Assembly (NCBI RefSeq): GCF_021083305.1 | Contig: NZ_JAJFAY010000003.1 | Location: forward strand, 124,001 to 188,000 | Source: Haladaptatus sp. DYF46 | Lineage (GTDB): Archaea; Halobacteriota; Halobacteria; Halobacteriales; Haladaptataceae | Direction of reading: 5' to 3' | DNA length: 64,000 nt | Shown here: positions 8,469 to 17,411 of the stretch, piece by piece | Position numbering within the stretch: the stretch's first letter is position 1 | How the letters are laid out: every line of letters starts with the position of its first letter | Translations under genes and position numbers: made by a program | The notes under the pieces: generated by a model | What the model saw: the letters and a program-made list of their open reading frames with translations, nothing else | Told to the model about the DNA's origin: nothing | The model's database searches: none

Positions 8469-9761
8469 TCAATAGTTGAGGTCATTTCGATTTTTCAGCC
8501 GAGCGAGCGACGCTGGTCGATAGCAGTAGGCCGTCAGCCCGAGCATCGTGAAGAGATAGCGGTTGTCGGGGATATCGGACGTCACGAACGCGTTGAATCC
8601 CATGAACAGGATGAGGGCGACGAGTAGTATCCGATACGGATCGCGATGGAGCGGCCGTTTCGGAGCGAGTATCAAGTAAACGGTGCATCCGAGTAGCGAC
8701 CCGAACAACAACAGACCGAAGAGTCCGAATTCGACCAGAATTTCCAAGACGATGTTGTGCGGGTAGTACTTCACGTCGCCCATACCGTACAGAATCGGCC
8801 AACTTCCGATACCGTGACCGAAAGCCGGCGCGGAAAGCCACATCGGTATCGACGCCAGATAGTAGTCTATCCGTCCTTCCACGGACCCCGTGCTTTTGCC
8901 GGAGAGTGTCGTTACGATGCGCTGGATTGTGTTCGGGAGTTCGTCGAGATAGAACAGAATGGCGAAGACGATGGCACCCACCAGTACGACCGCACCGATC
9001 TTCTTTACCAGATCCGTTCGGGCCAACTCCCGCGGGGACTTCGACAGGTCGAAATACCCAATCCCAAGCCAAAGGCCCGCACCGGTGGAGGCGAGAAGCG
9101 GACCACGCGCTCCGTTCACGAGGAGAATAAACCCGAACAGGCCACTGAGAGCGATGCCGACCCACCGCTGCATCTTCGACGACGCTTCGTAGAGCGTGTA
9201 CGCCACTGCGATCAGGAACGCGATTCCGATGACCCTCCCGACGAGGAGATACGTGGCATCGAACGGCCTGAGTTGGCTCTCGCCCGCCACCACGACAAAC
9301 TGGAAGATGGATATCGCCGAGATAGCGACGGAAAAGACCACGATGGCGGTCAAAAAGCGTCGCAGTCGTCTTCGCGATTTCGAGATGATGAGGGCCGGAG
9401 CACCCAGCGACCAAAACGTAACGGTGGCGAGTTCTAACGATTTGGACGTCGCATACTCGGAACTCGGGGTCCAGAGGTTGCTTAACAGTGCATAGCAGAT
9501 AAACGAGCCCATCAAGACGGTCAGAACCACTCCACTTCTCGGTGGCCGTTCGGTCTTTGTTAGCAAGACATACCCACCGACGACGGCCGAGATCACCGCC
9601 AAAATCGCCGTCAGATTCCCGGGAATTTCATCGAGAATGGGGGCCTGTTTATAAAGTCCAACGAAAAGGAAGAGAGTGAACAACGCTTCGAAGGAGAACA
9701 GATTCTGTTTCAAATTTTTCAAATCAATCCGACCATCGTCCACAGGTTTATAAGAATTCAT
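8469..9761 (-). CDS. O-antigen ligase/polymerase-like membrane protein (Wzy/WaaL), module A
   Basis: This 430-residue protein has about 11-12 hydrophobic helices and the large polar loop near residues 290-330 expected of the O-antigen ligase/polymerase family, with the typical segment FGHGIGSWPILYG before YYPHNIVLEILVEFG; the Pro-His-Asn block is a hallmark of this family. It would polymerise or transfer lipid-linked repeat units on the outer membrane face. It is the first gene of the minus-strand run 9761-4702. Whether it is polymerase or ligase cannot be told from sequence. Confidence 0.85.
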   Translation of the reverse strand: MNSYKPVDDGRIDLKNLKQNLFSFEALFTLFLFVGLYKQAPILDEIPGNLTAILAVISAVVGGYVLLTKTERPPRSGVVLTVLMGSFICYALLSNLWTPSSEYATSKSLELATVTFWSLGAPALIISKSRRRLRRFLTAIVVFSVAISAISIFQFVVVAGESQLRPFDATYLLVGRVIGIAFLIAVAYTLYEASSKMQRWVGIALSGLFGFILLVNGARGPLLASTGAGLWLGIGYFDLSKSPRELARTDLVKKIGAVVLVGAIVFAILFYLDELPNTIQRIVTTLSGKSTGSVEGRIDYYLASIPMWLSAPAFGHGIGSWPILYGMGDVKYYPHNIVLEILVEFGLFGLLLFGSLLGCTVYLILAPKRPLHRDPYRILLVALILFMGFNAFVTSDIPDNRYLFTMLGLTAYCYRPASLARLKNRNDLNY

Positions 9762-9964
9762 GCGTGGAGGAACTTTCTCGAACTGTCTTCATCTACAAGC
9801 AACGAACACCGGTAATAAAAGCTTGTGGGCTTACGACCGTTCCAGTTATTAACAATTTAAGACCAATATACAAATATACGGCCAGAAATCGTGCCAAACA
9901 GTGTCAAAAATAAACCTTCATTGACAATGTGGGTTCCGAACGGGATTCCAACTAATCCCCGGAT

Positions 9965-11257
9965 TCACCACGTCAACCCTTCGTAGGTGAGGCCGTCACG
10001 GCGCTCGACGATTCGACGGCCATCCACGACGACCGGGTCGGTCATCGACTCGAACTCGTCGTCCAGCGCGGCGAACTCGTCCCAATCCGTCACGACGAGC
10101 GTTCCGTCCGCGTCGTCGAGTGCCGCTGTTGCGGACTCGGCGTACTCGATGTCGGGGAAGTGCTCGCGCATGTTTTCGGTCGCGACGGGGTCGTAGGCCA
10201 CGACGGTCGCACCCCGGTTTTGTAACTCGTCGATGATCGGAATCGCACGGGAGTTGCGGACGTCGTCGGTTCCCGGCTTGAACGCGAGTCCGAGCACCGC
10301 GATACGCTTGCCCTGAAGGGGGACGTGGACTTCGAGCAGTTCGAGCAACCGCTTCGGTTGTTTTTCGTTCACTTCGATAGCGGCTTCGACGAGCGACGGT
10401 TCGTATCCCTTCTCGTGTGCGGCGGCGACCAAGGCGGCCGTGTCCTTCGGGAAACAGCTTCCGCCCCATCCGACGCCGCTGCGGAGGAACCGCTCGCCAA
10501 TACGGTCATCGAGACCGATGGCGTCCATGACCTCGTAGGCGTCCACATCGTACTCCTTGCAGATGTTCCCGAGTTCGTTGACGAGGCTGACCTTCGTCGC
10601 GAGGAACGCGTTGTTCGCGTACTTTATCATCTCCGCCTCGCGGATGCCGGTCTCGACGACCGCGGGGCCCGACGACTCGACGAGGGGTTCGAAGACCGCC
10701 GACAGGCGTTCGTTCGCACGCTCGTTCTCCGTTCCCAAAACCACCTTGTCCGGACCGAGGAAATCCTCGACCGCGCTCCCTTCGCGGAGGAACTCGGGGT
10801 TCATCGCCACGTCGAAGTCCTCTCCGCGGGTCTTGTTCGACGCGTCCTCGATGATGGACCCGAGGACGTCCTCGGTCGTTCCGGGAACGACCGTGCTCTT
10901 GACGACGACGAGGTGATAGCCGTCTTTCGAAGCAAGGGCCTCACCGAGTGAACGGGCACCCGCCTCGATGATCGACGTGTCGATGCTCCCGTCCGGTCGG
11001 GAGGGAGTCGGAAGGGCGAGGAACGTCGCGTCTGTATCGCGAACTGCATCGTAGTCCGTCGTCGCTGTGAGTCGGGTCCCGCCGTGTTCGGCGACGAGGT
11101 CGTCCAATCCGGGTTCGTGGATGGGAGCCCGGCCGTCGTTGAGCCGTTCGACGATGTCCTCATCGATATCGATGTTGGTGACCGAGTGTCCGAGGTCGGC
11201 GAAACAGGCGGCGACGGTCGTCCCCACGTAGCCACTCCCAACGATGCTAAGTTCCAT
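9965..11257 (-). CDS. aglM: UDP-glucose 6-dehydrogenase (AglM-like)
   Basis: This 430-residue protein has an N-terminal Rossmann motif ([20 protein letters not shown]), the central [12 protein letters not shown] block, [17 protein letters not shown], the catalytic GSCFPKDT with its cysteine, and the C-terminal [16 protein letters not shown]. This is the full domain set of UDP-glucose/GDP-mannose dehydrogenases, which oxidise the sugar C6 twice with NAD to give UDP-glucuronate. In Haloferax the equivalent AglM works with AglF in the N-glycosylation pathway, and here too it is divergent from an AglF-like nucleotidyltransferase, with 87 bases between them. Substrate is inferred from family and neighbour. 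Confidence 0.92.
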   Translation of the reverse strand: MELSIVGSGYVGTTVAACFADLGHSVTNIDIDEDIVERLNDGRAPIHEPGLDDLVAEHGGTRLTATTDYDAVRDTDATFLALPTPSRPDGSIDTSIIEAGARSLGEALASKDGYHLVVVKSTVVPGTTEDVLGSIIEDASNKTRGEDFDVAMNPEFLREGSAVEDFLGPDKVVLGTENERANERLSAVFEPLVESSGPAVVETGIREAEMIKYANNAFLATKVSLVNELGNICKEYDVDAYEVMDAIGLDDRIGERFLRSGVGWGGSCFPKDTAALVAAAHEKGYEPSLVEAAIEVNEKQPKRLLELLEVHVPLQGKRIAVLGLAFKPGTDDVRNSRAIPIIDELQNRGATVVAYDPVATENMREHFPDIEYAESATAALDDADGTLVVTDWDEFAALDDEFESMTDPVVVDGRRIVERRDGLTYEGLTW

Positions 11258-11310
11258 TAGAAACGGTACTAATCCCCGCTCCCTTGAAGGTTCTCATATG
11301 AACGGGTCTA

Positions 11311-11320
11311 AAAGTATTTA
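11311..11320 (+). promoter_or_regulatory. TATA-like box of the sugar nucleotidyltransferase
   Basis: AAAGTATTTA lies 25-34 bases before the ATG at 11345 in the short divergent gap between the dehydrogenase and nucleotidyltransferase genes. The spacing fits a leaderless transcript. Confidence 0.45.
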
Positions 11321-11344
11321 TGCCTCGCGTTCACGTTTAAAAGT

Positions 11345-12079
11345 ATGAAAGCTGTAGTTCTGGCAGCTGGCAAAGGTACCCGCCTCCGACCCCTCACCGA
11401 CGACAAGCCCAAGGGCTTGGTCGAAGTGAACGGGAAACCCATCGTCACCCACTGTTTCGAGCGACTGGCCGAGCTCGGTGCCGAGGAGTTCATCGTCGTC
11501 GTCGGCTATCGAAAGGAAGACATCATCAGCTACTACGACGACGAGTTCGATGGGATTCCGATCACCTACACCCATCAGCGGGAACAGAACGGACTCGCAC
11601 ACGCGTTGTTGACCGTCGAGGAACACATCGACGACGACTTCATGCTCATCCTCGGCGACAACATCTTCGAAGCGAACCTCGAAGACGTGGTCCGTCGCCA
11701 ACAGGAGGATCGAGCGGATGCAGCGTTCCTCACCGAAGAAGTTCCGTACGAGGATGCTAGTCGGTTCGGTGTCTGTGATACAAACGATTACGGCGAGATA
11801 ACGGACGTCGTCGAGAAACCGGAAGACCCACCATCGAACCTCGTGATGACCGGGTTCTACACGTTTTCCCCCGCGATTTTCCACGCCTGCCATCTCGTTC
11901 AGCCGTCGAACCGCGGCGAGTACGAGATCAGCGAGGCCATCGACCTCCTCATCAGAAGCGGTCGCACCATCGACGCGATCCGCATGGATGGATGGCGCAT
12001 CGACGTCGGCTATCCCGAGGACCGCGACGAGGCGGAGGAGCGACTTCAAGACGAAGAAGTGGCCAGTCCCTCCGCATAA
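11345..12079 (+). CDS. aglF: Sugar-1-phosphate nucleotidyltransferase (AglF-like)
   Basis: This 244-residue protein begins MKAVVLAAGKGTRLRPLT, the signature of nucleoside-diphosphate-sugar pyrophosphorylases, with DKPKGLVEVNGKPI following (catalytic Lys) and LILGDNIF near 95-102 (metal-binding Asp). It would join a sugar-1-phosphate to UTP or dTTP. It lacks the long C-terminal hexapeptide domain of GlmU-like enzymes and so matches the short AglF-type form. Divergent pairing with the UDP-glucose dehydrogenase suggests it makes UDP-glucose for that enzyme. Confidence 0.88.
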   Translation: MKAVVLAAGKGTRLRPLTDDKPKGLVEVNGKPIVTHCFERLAELGAEEFIVVVGYRKEDIISYYDDEFDGIPITYTHQREQNGLAHALLTVEEHIDDDFMLILGDNIFEANLEDVVRRQQEDRADAAFLTEEVPYEDASRFGVCDTNDYGEITDVVEKPEDPPSNLVMTGFYTFSPAIFHACHLVQPSNRGEYEISEAIDLLIRSGRTIDAIRMDGWRIDVGYPEDRDEAEERLQDEEVASPSA

Positions 12080-12200
12080 GGCCGTTTCGTCGTCGCGTCT
12101 GCGAGGAGACCTCGGCCGGTGGCGTCGACCGCTGACCGATTTTCTCGGTCTATTCTACAGTAGAAACGGATTTAATAGAGGACGCTTCATTCAAAGATGA

Positions 12201-13112
12201 ATGGTTCAAACACCTGTCTCCAAAACGGTTCTCGTCACCGGCGGTGCGGGATTCGTCGGCAGCCATCTCGTCGATGCGCTCGTCCGGGAGAACGACGTTC
12301 GAATCCTCGACGACTTCAGCACCGGAAAGCGCTCCAACGTAAACGACGACGCGACGGTTATCGAGGGGGATATCTGCGATTCCGAGACCCTCCGCCGCGC
12401 AACCGAGAACGTCGACCTGATATTCCACGAAGCGGGTGTCGTCAGCGTTCAGGAATCAGTCGAGGAACCGATGCGCGCGAACGAAGTGAACCTCGACGCG
12501 ACGCTGGCGTTGCTCGAACGAGCGCGTGACCTCGACGCCCGCGTCGTCTTGGCATCGAGTTGCGCGATATACGGACAACCGACCGACGTTCCGATTTCGG
12601 AGGACGAGCCGTTTTCGCCGTCGTCCCCGTACGGCCTGCAGAAATCGGCGCTCGACCACTATGCTCGCCTCTACGAGGAACTGTACGGATTGGAGACCGT
12701 CGCCCTGCGGTACTTCAACATCTACGGTCCGCGACAGTCGAGCGGCGATTACAGCGGCGTCATCAGCATCTTCAAACGCCAAGCGACGAACGGGGAACCA
12801 ATAACCGTGGACGGCGACGGCAAGCAGACGCGTGATTTCGTCCACATTAACGATGTGGTAAGGGCTAATCTCCTTGCCGCGACTACCGATCACGTCGGGG
12901 AGGCATACAACATCGGCACCGGAGTAAGCGTAACAATACAGGAGCTCGCTGAGACAATCCACGACATTTCAGCATCCTCTTCTGAAATTGTTCATTTGGA
13001 TCCCCGTCCAGGAGACATCACAAAGAGCAAAGCAGACATCGCTAAAGCAACCGAAAAGTTGGGATATGAACCAACGATCCCGATAAATGAGGGTCTCTCT
13101 TCATTTCTATAA
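12201..13112 (+). CDS. NAD-dependent sugar-nucleotide epimerase/dehydratase, mosaic gene
   Basis: This 303-residue extended SDR has VLVTGGAGFVGSHLVDAL at the N-terminus, ASSCAIYGQP, and the YGLQK catalytic pair, as in UDP-glucose 4-epimerases. A TTTAATAG box about 27 bases upstream fits a leaderless ATG at 12201. Base composition changes inside the gene near 12840-12910: the first two thirds are G+C-rich like module A and the rest is AT-richer like module B. The C-terminus (EGLSSFL) stops about 10-15 residues earlier than is usual. The protein may still work, but the gene looks like a recombinant of two alleles. Confidence 0.85.
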   Translation: MVQTPVSKTVLVTGGAGFVGSHLVDALVRENDVRILDDFSTGKRSNVNDDATVIEGDICDSETLRRATENVDLIFHEAGVVSVQESVEEPMRANEVNLDATLALLERARDLDARVVLASSCAIYGQPTDVPISEDEPFSPSSPYGLQKSALDHYARLYEELYGLETVALRYFNIYGPRQSSGDYSGVISIFKRQATNGEPITVDGDGKQTRDFVHINDVVRANLLAATTDHVGEAYNIGTGVSVTIQELAETIHDISASSSEIVHLDPRPGDITKSKADIAKATEKLGYEPTIPINEGLSSFL

Positions 13113-13370
13113 GCTTCAAATCCATTCAAGTAGGACGACTCAAAAAATTGTAGTAAATAGGTTAATGGCAAATATATCGCATAAAACTAAATCTAAATTT
13201 CGGCAGCCATGGAAAGGGAACATGCTATTCTCCCTGACTCCTTTGTGAATTATCCGATGTTCTACGCTCTGTTTCGACCCGTCTATTGTGGACCCAACCG
13301 AGCTGTAAAGAAATAGCGGGCGTTTTTTTTTTACTGTTCCTCAATAAACCGCGAAACGAAACGAAACGCT
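13113..13370. other. AT-rich spacer with a T10 run
   Basis: No gene is seen. A run of ten T lies at 13323-13332 and could act as an archaeal-type terminator for plus-strand transcription from the epimerase, although it is 210 bases beyond the stop. The spacer leads directly into the broken GT2 copy. Confidence 0.5.
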
Positions 13371-14530
13371 ATGTCCATTCTGATACCCGCAATTACAGTA
13401 ATATTCTGGACCAGCATTTTCGGAATCGTATACACGTATCTCCTCTATCCCTTACTGCTCGTTCTATTCCGAAATCGTCGTACTAATATCCAAGAACCCA
13501 CGCAATGACCCTCGACCACCCTCGTCATCGCCGCTTATAATGAGGAAGATGTCATCAAAGTAAATATCGAAAACAGTCTTCAACTGGACTACCCCGACAA
13601 GCTGTTAGATATCATTGTTTTTTCTGATGCCTCATCAGACCGAACGGACGAGATAGTCCGATCTTATTTGGATGCAAGCGTTCGTCTAATGAGAATTGGG
13701 GGAAGGGTGGGAAAGACAGAACGGCAAAATCAGGTCGTTTCAATTGTCGATACTGACTTCATCGTCTTCTCAGATGCGAACAGCATGTACGAACCGGATG
13801 CGATACAGAAATTGATCGCACAATTTTCGGACGATGTTGGATGCGTCGTCGGTGAGCTTCGATATCGGGACGATAGTGATATTGAAGGAGAATCCTTCTA
13901 CTGGAAGTTCGAACAGTTCATTAAAAAGCTTGAGTCAAGATTCAATTCCTTAGTCACCGGAAACGGATCAATCTACACTACTCGAACAAACTCATATGTT
14001 CCCCTCCCGAGGGATGTGATTAGTAACTTCGCTGAACCGTTAGCTATCGTTCAGAGTGGGAAACTAGTAAAATATGCTCCTGATGCAGTCACGTGGGAGA
14101 ATACGGGTGATTCCGTCGATTCTGAACTCTCACGCCGTATTCGAATCGTAATCCGTTCAAGGAATACGGTTGCGGAACATCGAGGACTTTTAAACCCAAT
14201 TCACTATCCAACGTTTTCCTTCCAACTGTTTTCACATAAAGTCCTCCGATGGCTTTCCCCGTTTACTCATTGGTGCACTCACCTCAAATGTTTTCCTGGT
14301 CGCTCTCTCCCCGCCACATATTGGGTTGTGCTACTAGCGATTCAATGTGGCTGTTACTTCTTATCCAATTGGGATGGACTGTTAACCGAATAAACCTCTC
14401 CGTGCCGAGCATTGTCCATATCCCCTGTCACTTTCTATCAGCCAACTACGGTATGCTAATAGGACTCTGGAATTTTCTCCGGGATCGAAACTTCGTAACG
14501 TGGGAAACAGCAAGCAGGGATATGGACTAA
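13371..14530 (+). pseudogene. Broken GT2 glycosyltransferase, paralogue of the gene at 3406-4566
   Basis: The frame from the ATG at 13371 aligns without gaps to the intact GT2 and reaches TGA at 13506-13508, exactly where the intact copy has Trp46 (TGG). The same frame then continues with LVIAAYNEED, VFSDASSD, FSDANSMYEPDAI and VTGNGSIY through LRWLSP near 14260. There a one-base gain shifts the frame, and a second shift near 14330 leads to the matching C-terminus VTWETAS at 14500-14530. One nonsense change and two frameshifts make it non-functional unless the first TGA is read through and the shifts are sequencing errors. Codon use is AT-rich, unlike the intact copy, so it came in with module B and is not a fresh duplication. 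Confidence 0.92.
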
Positions 14531-14788
14531 TCCAGATTATCTCGAATTCGCGGCCTGAAGAACCGAATCTATTACGATATAACTATAGAATTATGTCAAT
14601 AAATATGTACAGAATCCTTTAAGCGTTGGATTTATGCTTGCTTCACCAAGTATGTAGCGTATGCGAATAAATGGACGCAACATTGCCGGGAGAACTCACG
14701 GCAAGACTTTCATGTGGCATACTACACGCCCGAAGTGTTCCATCAACTTAGTCCGTTCCTGTTCACGTCTGAAGGGAGGTGACGTTCT
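14531..14788 (+). other. Spacer before the WbpD/E/B/A-like operon
   Basis: AT-rich DNA holding the operon promoter, with several TATA-like stretches near 14570-14640. A 43-codon frame from 14661 to 14792 overlaps the GTG of the next gene, but its product is basic and resembles nothing I know, so I do not call it a gene. Confidence 0.4.
14775..14782 (+). promoter_or_regulatory. Strong Shine-Dalgarno site deciding a GTG start
   Basis: GGAGGTGA lies 6 bases before the GTG at 14789. Most genes here appear leaderless, so this near-perfect anti-16S match is notable and fixes the start of the acetyltransferase; it implies a leadered mRNA for the four-gene operon. Confidence 0.75.
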
Positions 14789-15355
14789 GTGACATTGGAG
14801 CAGAATTTCGGCTCGAACACCACCATTGGCGTTCAGTATGCCGAAGAAAGCGATAAGCCATCGATCGACAAGCGAGCAACCGTTCGGTCGGGAACTATAA
14901 TATATAATGATGTTGTGATCGGAACAGATCTCACGACTGGCCATAGTGCGCTGATTAGGGAAGAAACGACGATTGGGGACGACGTCGTCATAGGAACAAA
15001 CACCGTCATCGACGGCCAGACCACCATTGGGTCGAATGTAAGCATGCAAACGAACGTGTATGTTCCGACAAACACTACCATCGGCGACCGGGTATTTCTC
15101 GGCCCAAACGCAGTTTTGACGAACGATTCATACCCTATTCGCCAAGACGACGACCTCGAAGGACCGACCCTCGAAGATGATGTATCGGTAGGTGCTAACG
15201 CTACGATCCTTCCCGGGATTACGGTTGGCGAGGGGGCGTTCGTTGCCGCCGGTGCAGTCGTGACCGAGGACGTTCCAGCGAGAACGCTCGCGGTTGGTAC
15301 TCCCGCTGATCATCGTGACCTCCCGCCGGAACTCGAGGGGGGGAACGATCTATGA
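14789..15355 (+). CDS. Hexapeptide-repeat N-acetyltransferase (WbpD-like)
   Basis: This 188-residue protein is made of left-handed beta-helix hexapeptide repeats (for example [20 protein letters not shown]) through about residue 165, the fold of WbpD/WlbB-type enzymes that acetylate the 3-amino group of a UDP-diamino-hexuronic acid. The GTG start is set by a GGAGGTGA site 6 bases upstream. Its TGA overlaps the ATG of the aminotransferase by four bases (ATGA). Gene order D-E-B-A with overlaps at all junctions supports a single pathway; the precise acceptor is inferred from that. Confidence 0.85.
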   Translation: MTLEQNFGSNTTIGVQYAEESDKPSIDKRATVRSGTIIYNDVVIGTDLTTGHSALIREETTIGDDVVIGTNTVIDGQTTIGSNVSMQTNVYVPTNTTIGDRVFLGPNAVLTNDSYPIRQDDDLEGPTLEDDVSVGANATILPGITVGEGAFVAAGAVVTEDVPARTLAVGTPADHRDLPPELEGGNDL

Positions 15356-16437
15356 TTTCAATTGCGAACCCTCAGATGGGCCCCGAAGAGAAGGATGGCG
15401 TCTTAGACATTCTAGATAGTGGAATGCTCGCAGATGGTCCCGAAGTCCGTGCGTTCGAAGATGAGTTCTCAGCATATTGCGATGCCAAACATGGTATCGC
15501 AACTTCGAACGGTACGACCGCTCTCCATACGATGTTCGAAGCGTTCGGCATCGGGGACGGCGACCACGTCGTCACTTCGCCGTTCTCCTTTGTGGCCAGT
15601 GCGAACGCGATTCGACTAACCGGGGCGGAACCCGTGTTTGCCGACATCGATGCTGAAACGTACACTCTCGACCCGAAAGCGGTCGAAGAGACGGTTCGAG
15701 AACAAGATATCGATGCCATTCTCGCGGTTCACCTTTATGGATTACCGGCAGCAATGGAACAACTTCGGGAGATTGCTAACGAATACCACATCCCACTGTT
15801 GGAAGACGCTGCGCAAGCACACGGTGCCGAGTACCAGGGAAGCAAGGTTGGATCCATAGGCGACGCCGCCTGCTTCTCATTCTATCCAACCAAGAACATG
15901 ACAACCGGAGAAGGTGGGATGATCACGACCGACCGGGTAGATATCGCTGACCATGCGTCAAGCTTTATCAATCACGGTAGGACCACCGACGGCGGTTATG
16001 AACACGTTCGTCTCGGACACAATTTCCGAATGACGAGTATTGCAGCAGCCATCGGCCGGGTTCAGCTCGAAAAACTTCCCCAATATATCGACGCACGACG
16101 ATCAAACGCTGCAGCACTTGATAAGGAGCTGTGTGAGGCGTCTGTTTTGACACCGACCGAACCCGACAACGCTCGGCATGTTTATCACCAATATACCATC
16201 CGAACCGACGACCGTGAAGGGCTGTCGGAATATCTACAAAGTAATGATGTCGGGACGGGAGTTTATTATCCGGTTCCCATACACAAACAAGCAGCGTATG
16301 ATGGTTATGGCTGTTCGGCAGCGATCACAGAGCGCGTTTCCGATAAAGTACTCTCGCTGCCCGTACATCCCGAACTCTCAGATAGCGATATCGAAACAAT
16401 AACGAATACGATTTTAGATTATGAGGAAAACAAATGA
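15352..16437 (+). CDS. DegT/DnrJ/EryC1 sugar aminotransferase (WbpE-like)
   Basis: This 361-residue PLP enzyme has the family blocks [12 protein letters not shown] near 47-58, [13 protein letters not shown] (140-152) and [16 protein letters not shown], where the Lys after PT is the PLP-binding residue. These enzymes transaminate 3-keto or 4-keto UDP-sugars using glutamate. Between a WbpD-like acetyltransferase and a WbpB-like oxidoreductase, with four-base overlaps to both, it is best read as the 3-aminotransferase of the UDP-GlcNAc3NAcA pathway. Confidence 0.9.
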   Translation: MISIANPQMGPEEKDGVLDILDSGMLADGPEVRAFEDEFSAYCDAKHGIATSNGTTALHTMFEAFGIGDGDHVVTSPFSFVASANAIRLTGAEPVFADIDAETYTLDPKAVEETVREQDIDAILAVHLYGLPAAMEQLREIANEYHIPLLEDAAQAHGAEYQGSKVGSIGDAACFSFYPTKNMTTGEGGMITTDRVDIADHASSFINHGRTTDGGYEHVRLGHNFRMTSIAAAIGRVQLEKLPQYIDARRSNAAALDKELCEASVLTPTEPDNARHVYHQYTIRTDDREGLSEYLQSNDVGTGVYYPVPIHKQAAYDGYGCSAAITERVSDKVLSLPVHPELSDSDIETITNTILDYEENK

Positions 16438-17411
16438 CAACGAATATTGACGCAGCCGTCGGCGTTATTGGCGTCGGGAATATGGGTCGGCATCACGCAC
16501 GAGTTTATCGTGAACTTCCCAACACGGAACTCGTTGGCGTGTATGATGTTGATACGGAACAAGCAGAGAGCGTTGCCGAGAAGTGTGGAACCATCGTCCG
16601 GGAGTTGGACGAGCTTCTGGATACCGCCGATGTCGTCTCTATTGCTGTTCCAACGGAGTACCACCACGAGATGGCGACAAAATGCATACAACGTGGTGTA
16701 CACACCCTCATTGAGAAGCCCTTTGTTTTGAGCCGTGGGGAGGGTGAAGAACTCATTGAGATGGCCGAAGAAAACGACGTAACCATCCAGGTCGGACACA
16801 TTGAACGCTTCAACCCTGCGGTTGTTGCCCTTCGAAATATCATCCCCGATCTCGATATCATCAGCGTTACTGCAAGAAGACTCGGTCCCCCCCTCGATCG
16901 GCAAATGCCCGACAGTGTTGTGAAAGATCTGATGATTCACGACCTCGATATCCTATTCTGGCTAATAAATGAACAGATCACTTCGATGGCGGCATTCGGT
17001 GGTAAACATGAATATGCGACAGTGGACTTCCAGTTCGAAGACGGGTCTATCGGTAGTTTGACTGCTAGTCGGGTCACACAACAGAAAGTTCGAGAACTCG
17101 AAATCACGGCACAGCAATGTCAGGTCGTGATTGACTATATCGACCAAACCGTGGAAATCTATCGACATTCGCTCCCTGAGTACATTGAGTCGGACGGAGA
17201 AATTCGATATCGACACGAAAGTATTGTTGAACGACCCATGGTCGAGAATACAGAGCCACTAAAAAACGAGATCACGTCATTCCTCAGTTCGGTTCGAACA
17301 GGGGACGAGCCAGTCGTAACTGCTGAAGACGGCCTTCAAGCACTGGAATACGTATTCGATATTGAGCAACGAATTGCCGACAGAAACGATCGGAAAAAAG
17401 AGATAAAATGA
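16434..17411 (+). CDS. Gfo/Idh/MocA oxidoreductase (WbpB-like)
   Basis: This 325-residue protein has an N-terminal Rossmann motif (VGVIGVGNMGRHHARVYREL), VAVPTEYHH, and the EKP block (LIEKPFVLS near 94-102), the catalytic Lys-Pro of the Gfo/Idh/MocA family. WbpB-type members oxidise C3 of UDP-GlcNAcA so that the aminotransferase can act. ATGA overlaps join it to the genes before and after. Function in this pathway follows from the operon. Confidence 0.9.
   Translation: MTTNIDAAVGVIGVGNMGRHHARVYRELPNTELVGVYDVDTEQAESVAEKCGTIVRELDELLDTADVVSIAVPTEYHHEMATKCIQRGVHTLIEKPFVLSRGEGEELIEMAEENDVTIQVGHIERFNPAVVALRNIIPDLDIISVTARRLGPPLDRQMPDSVVKDLMIHDLDILFWLINEQITSMAAFGGKHEYATVDFQFEDGSIGSLTASRVTQQKVRELEITAQQCQVVIDYIDQTVEIYRHSLPEYIESDGEIRYRHESIVERPMVENTEPLKNEITSFLSSVRTGDEPVVTAEDGLQALEYVFDIEQRIADRNDRKKEIK

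Noticed and set aside
14661..14792. 43-codon frame overlapping the acetyltransferase start
   Set aside because: Its product is basic and Arg/Cys-rich with no family pattern; the overlap looks accidental next to a strong ribosome site for the GTG.
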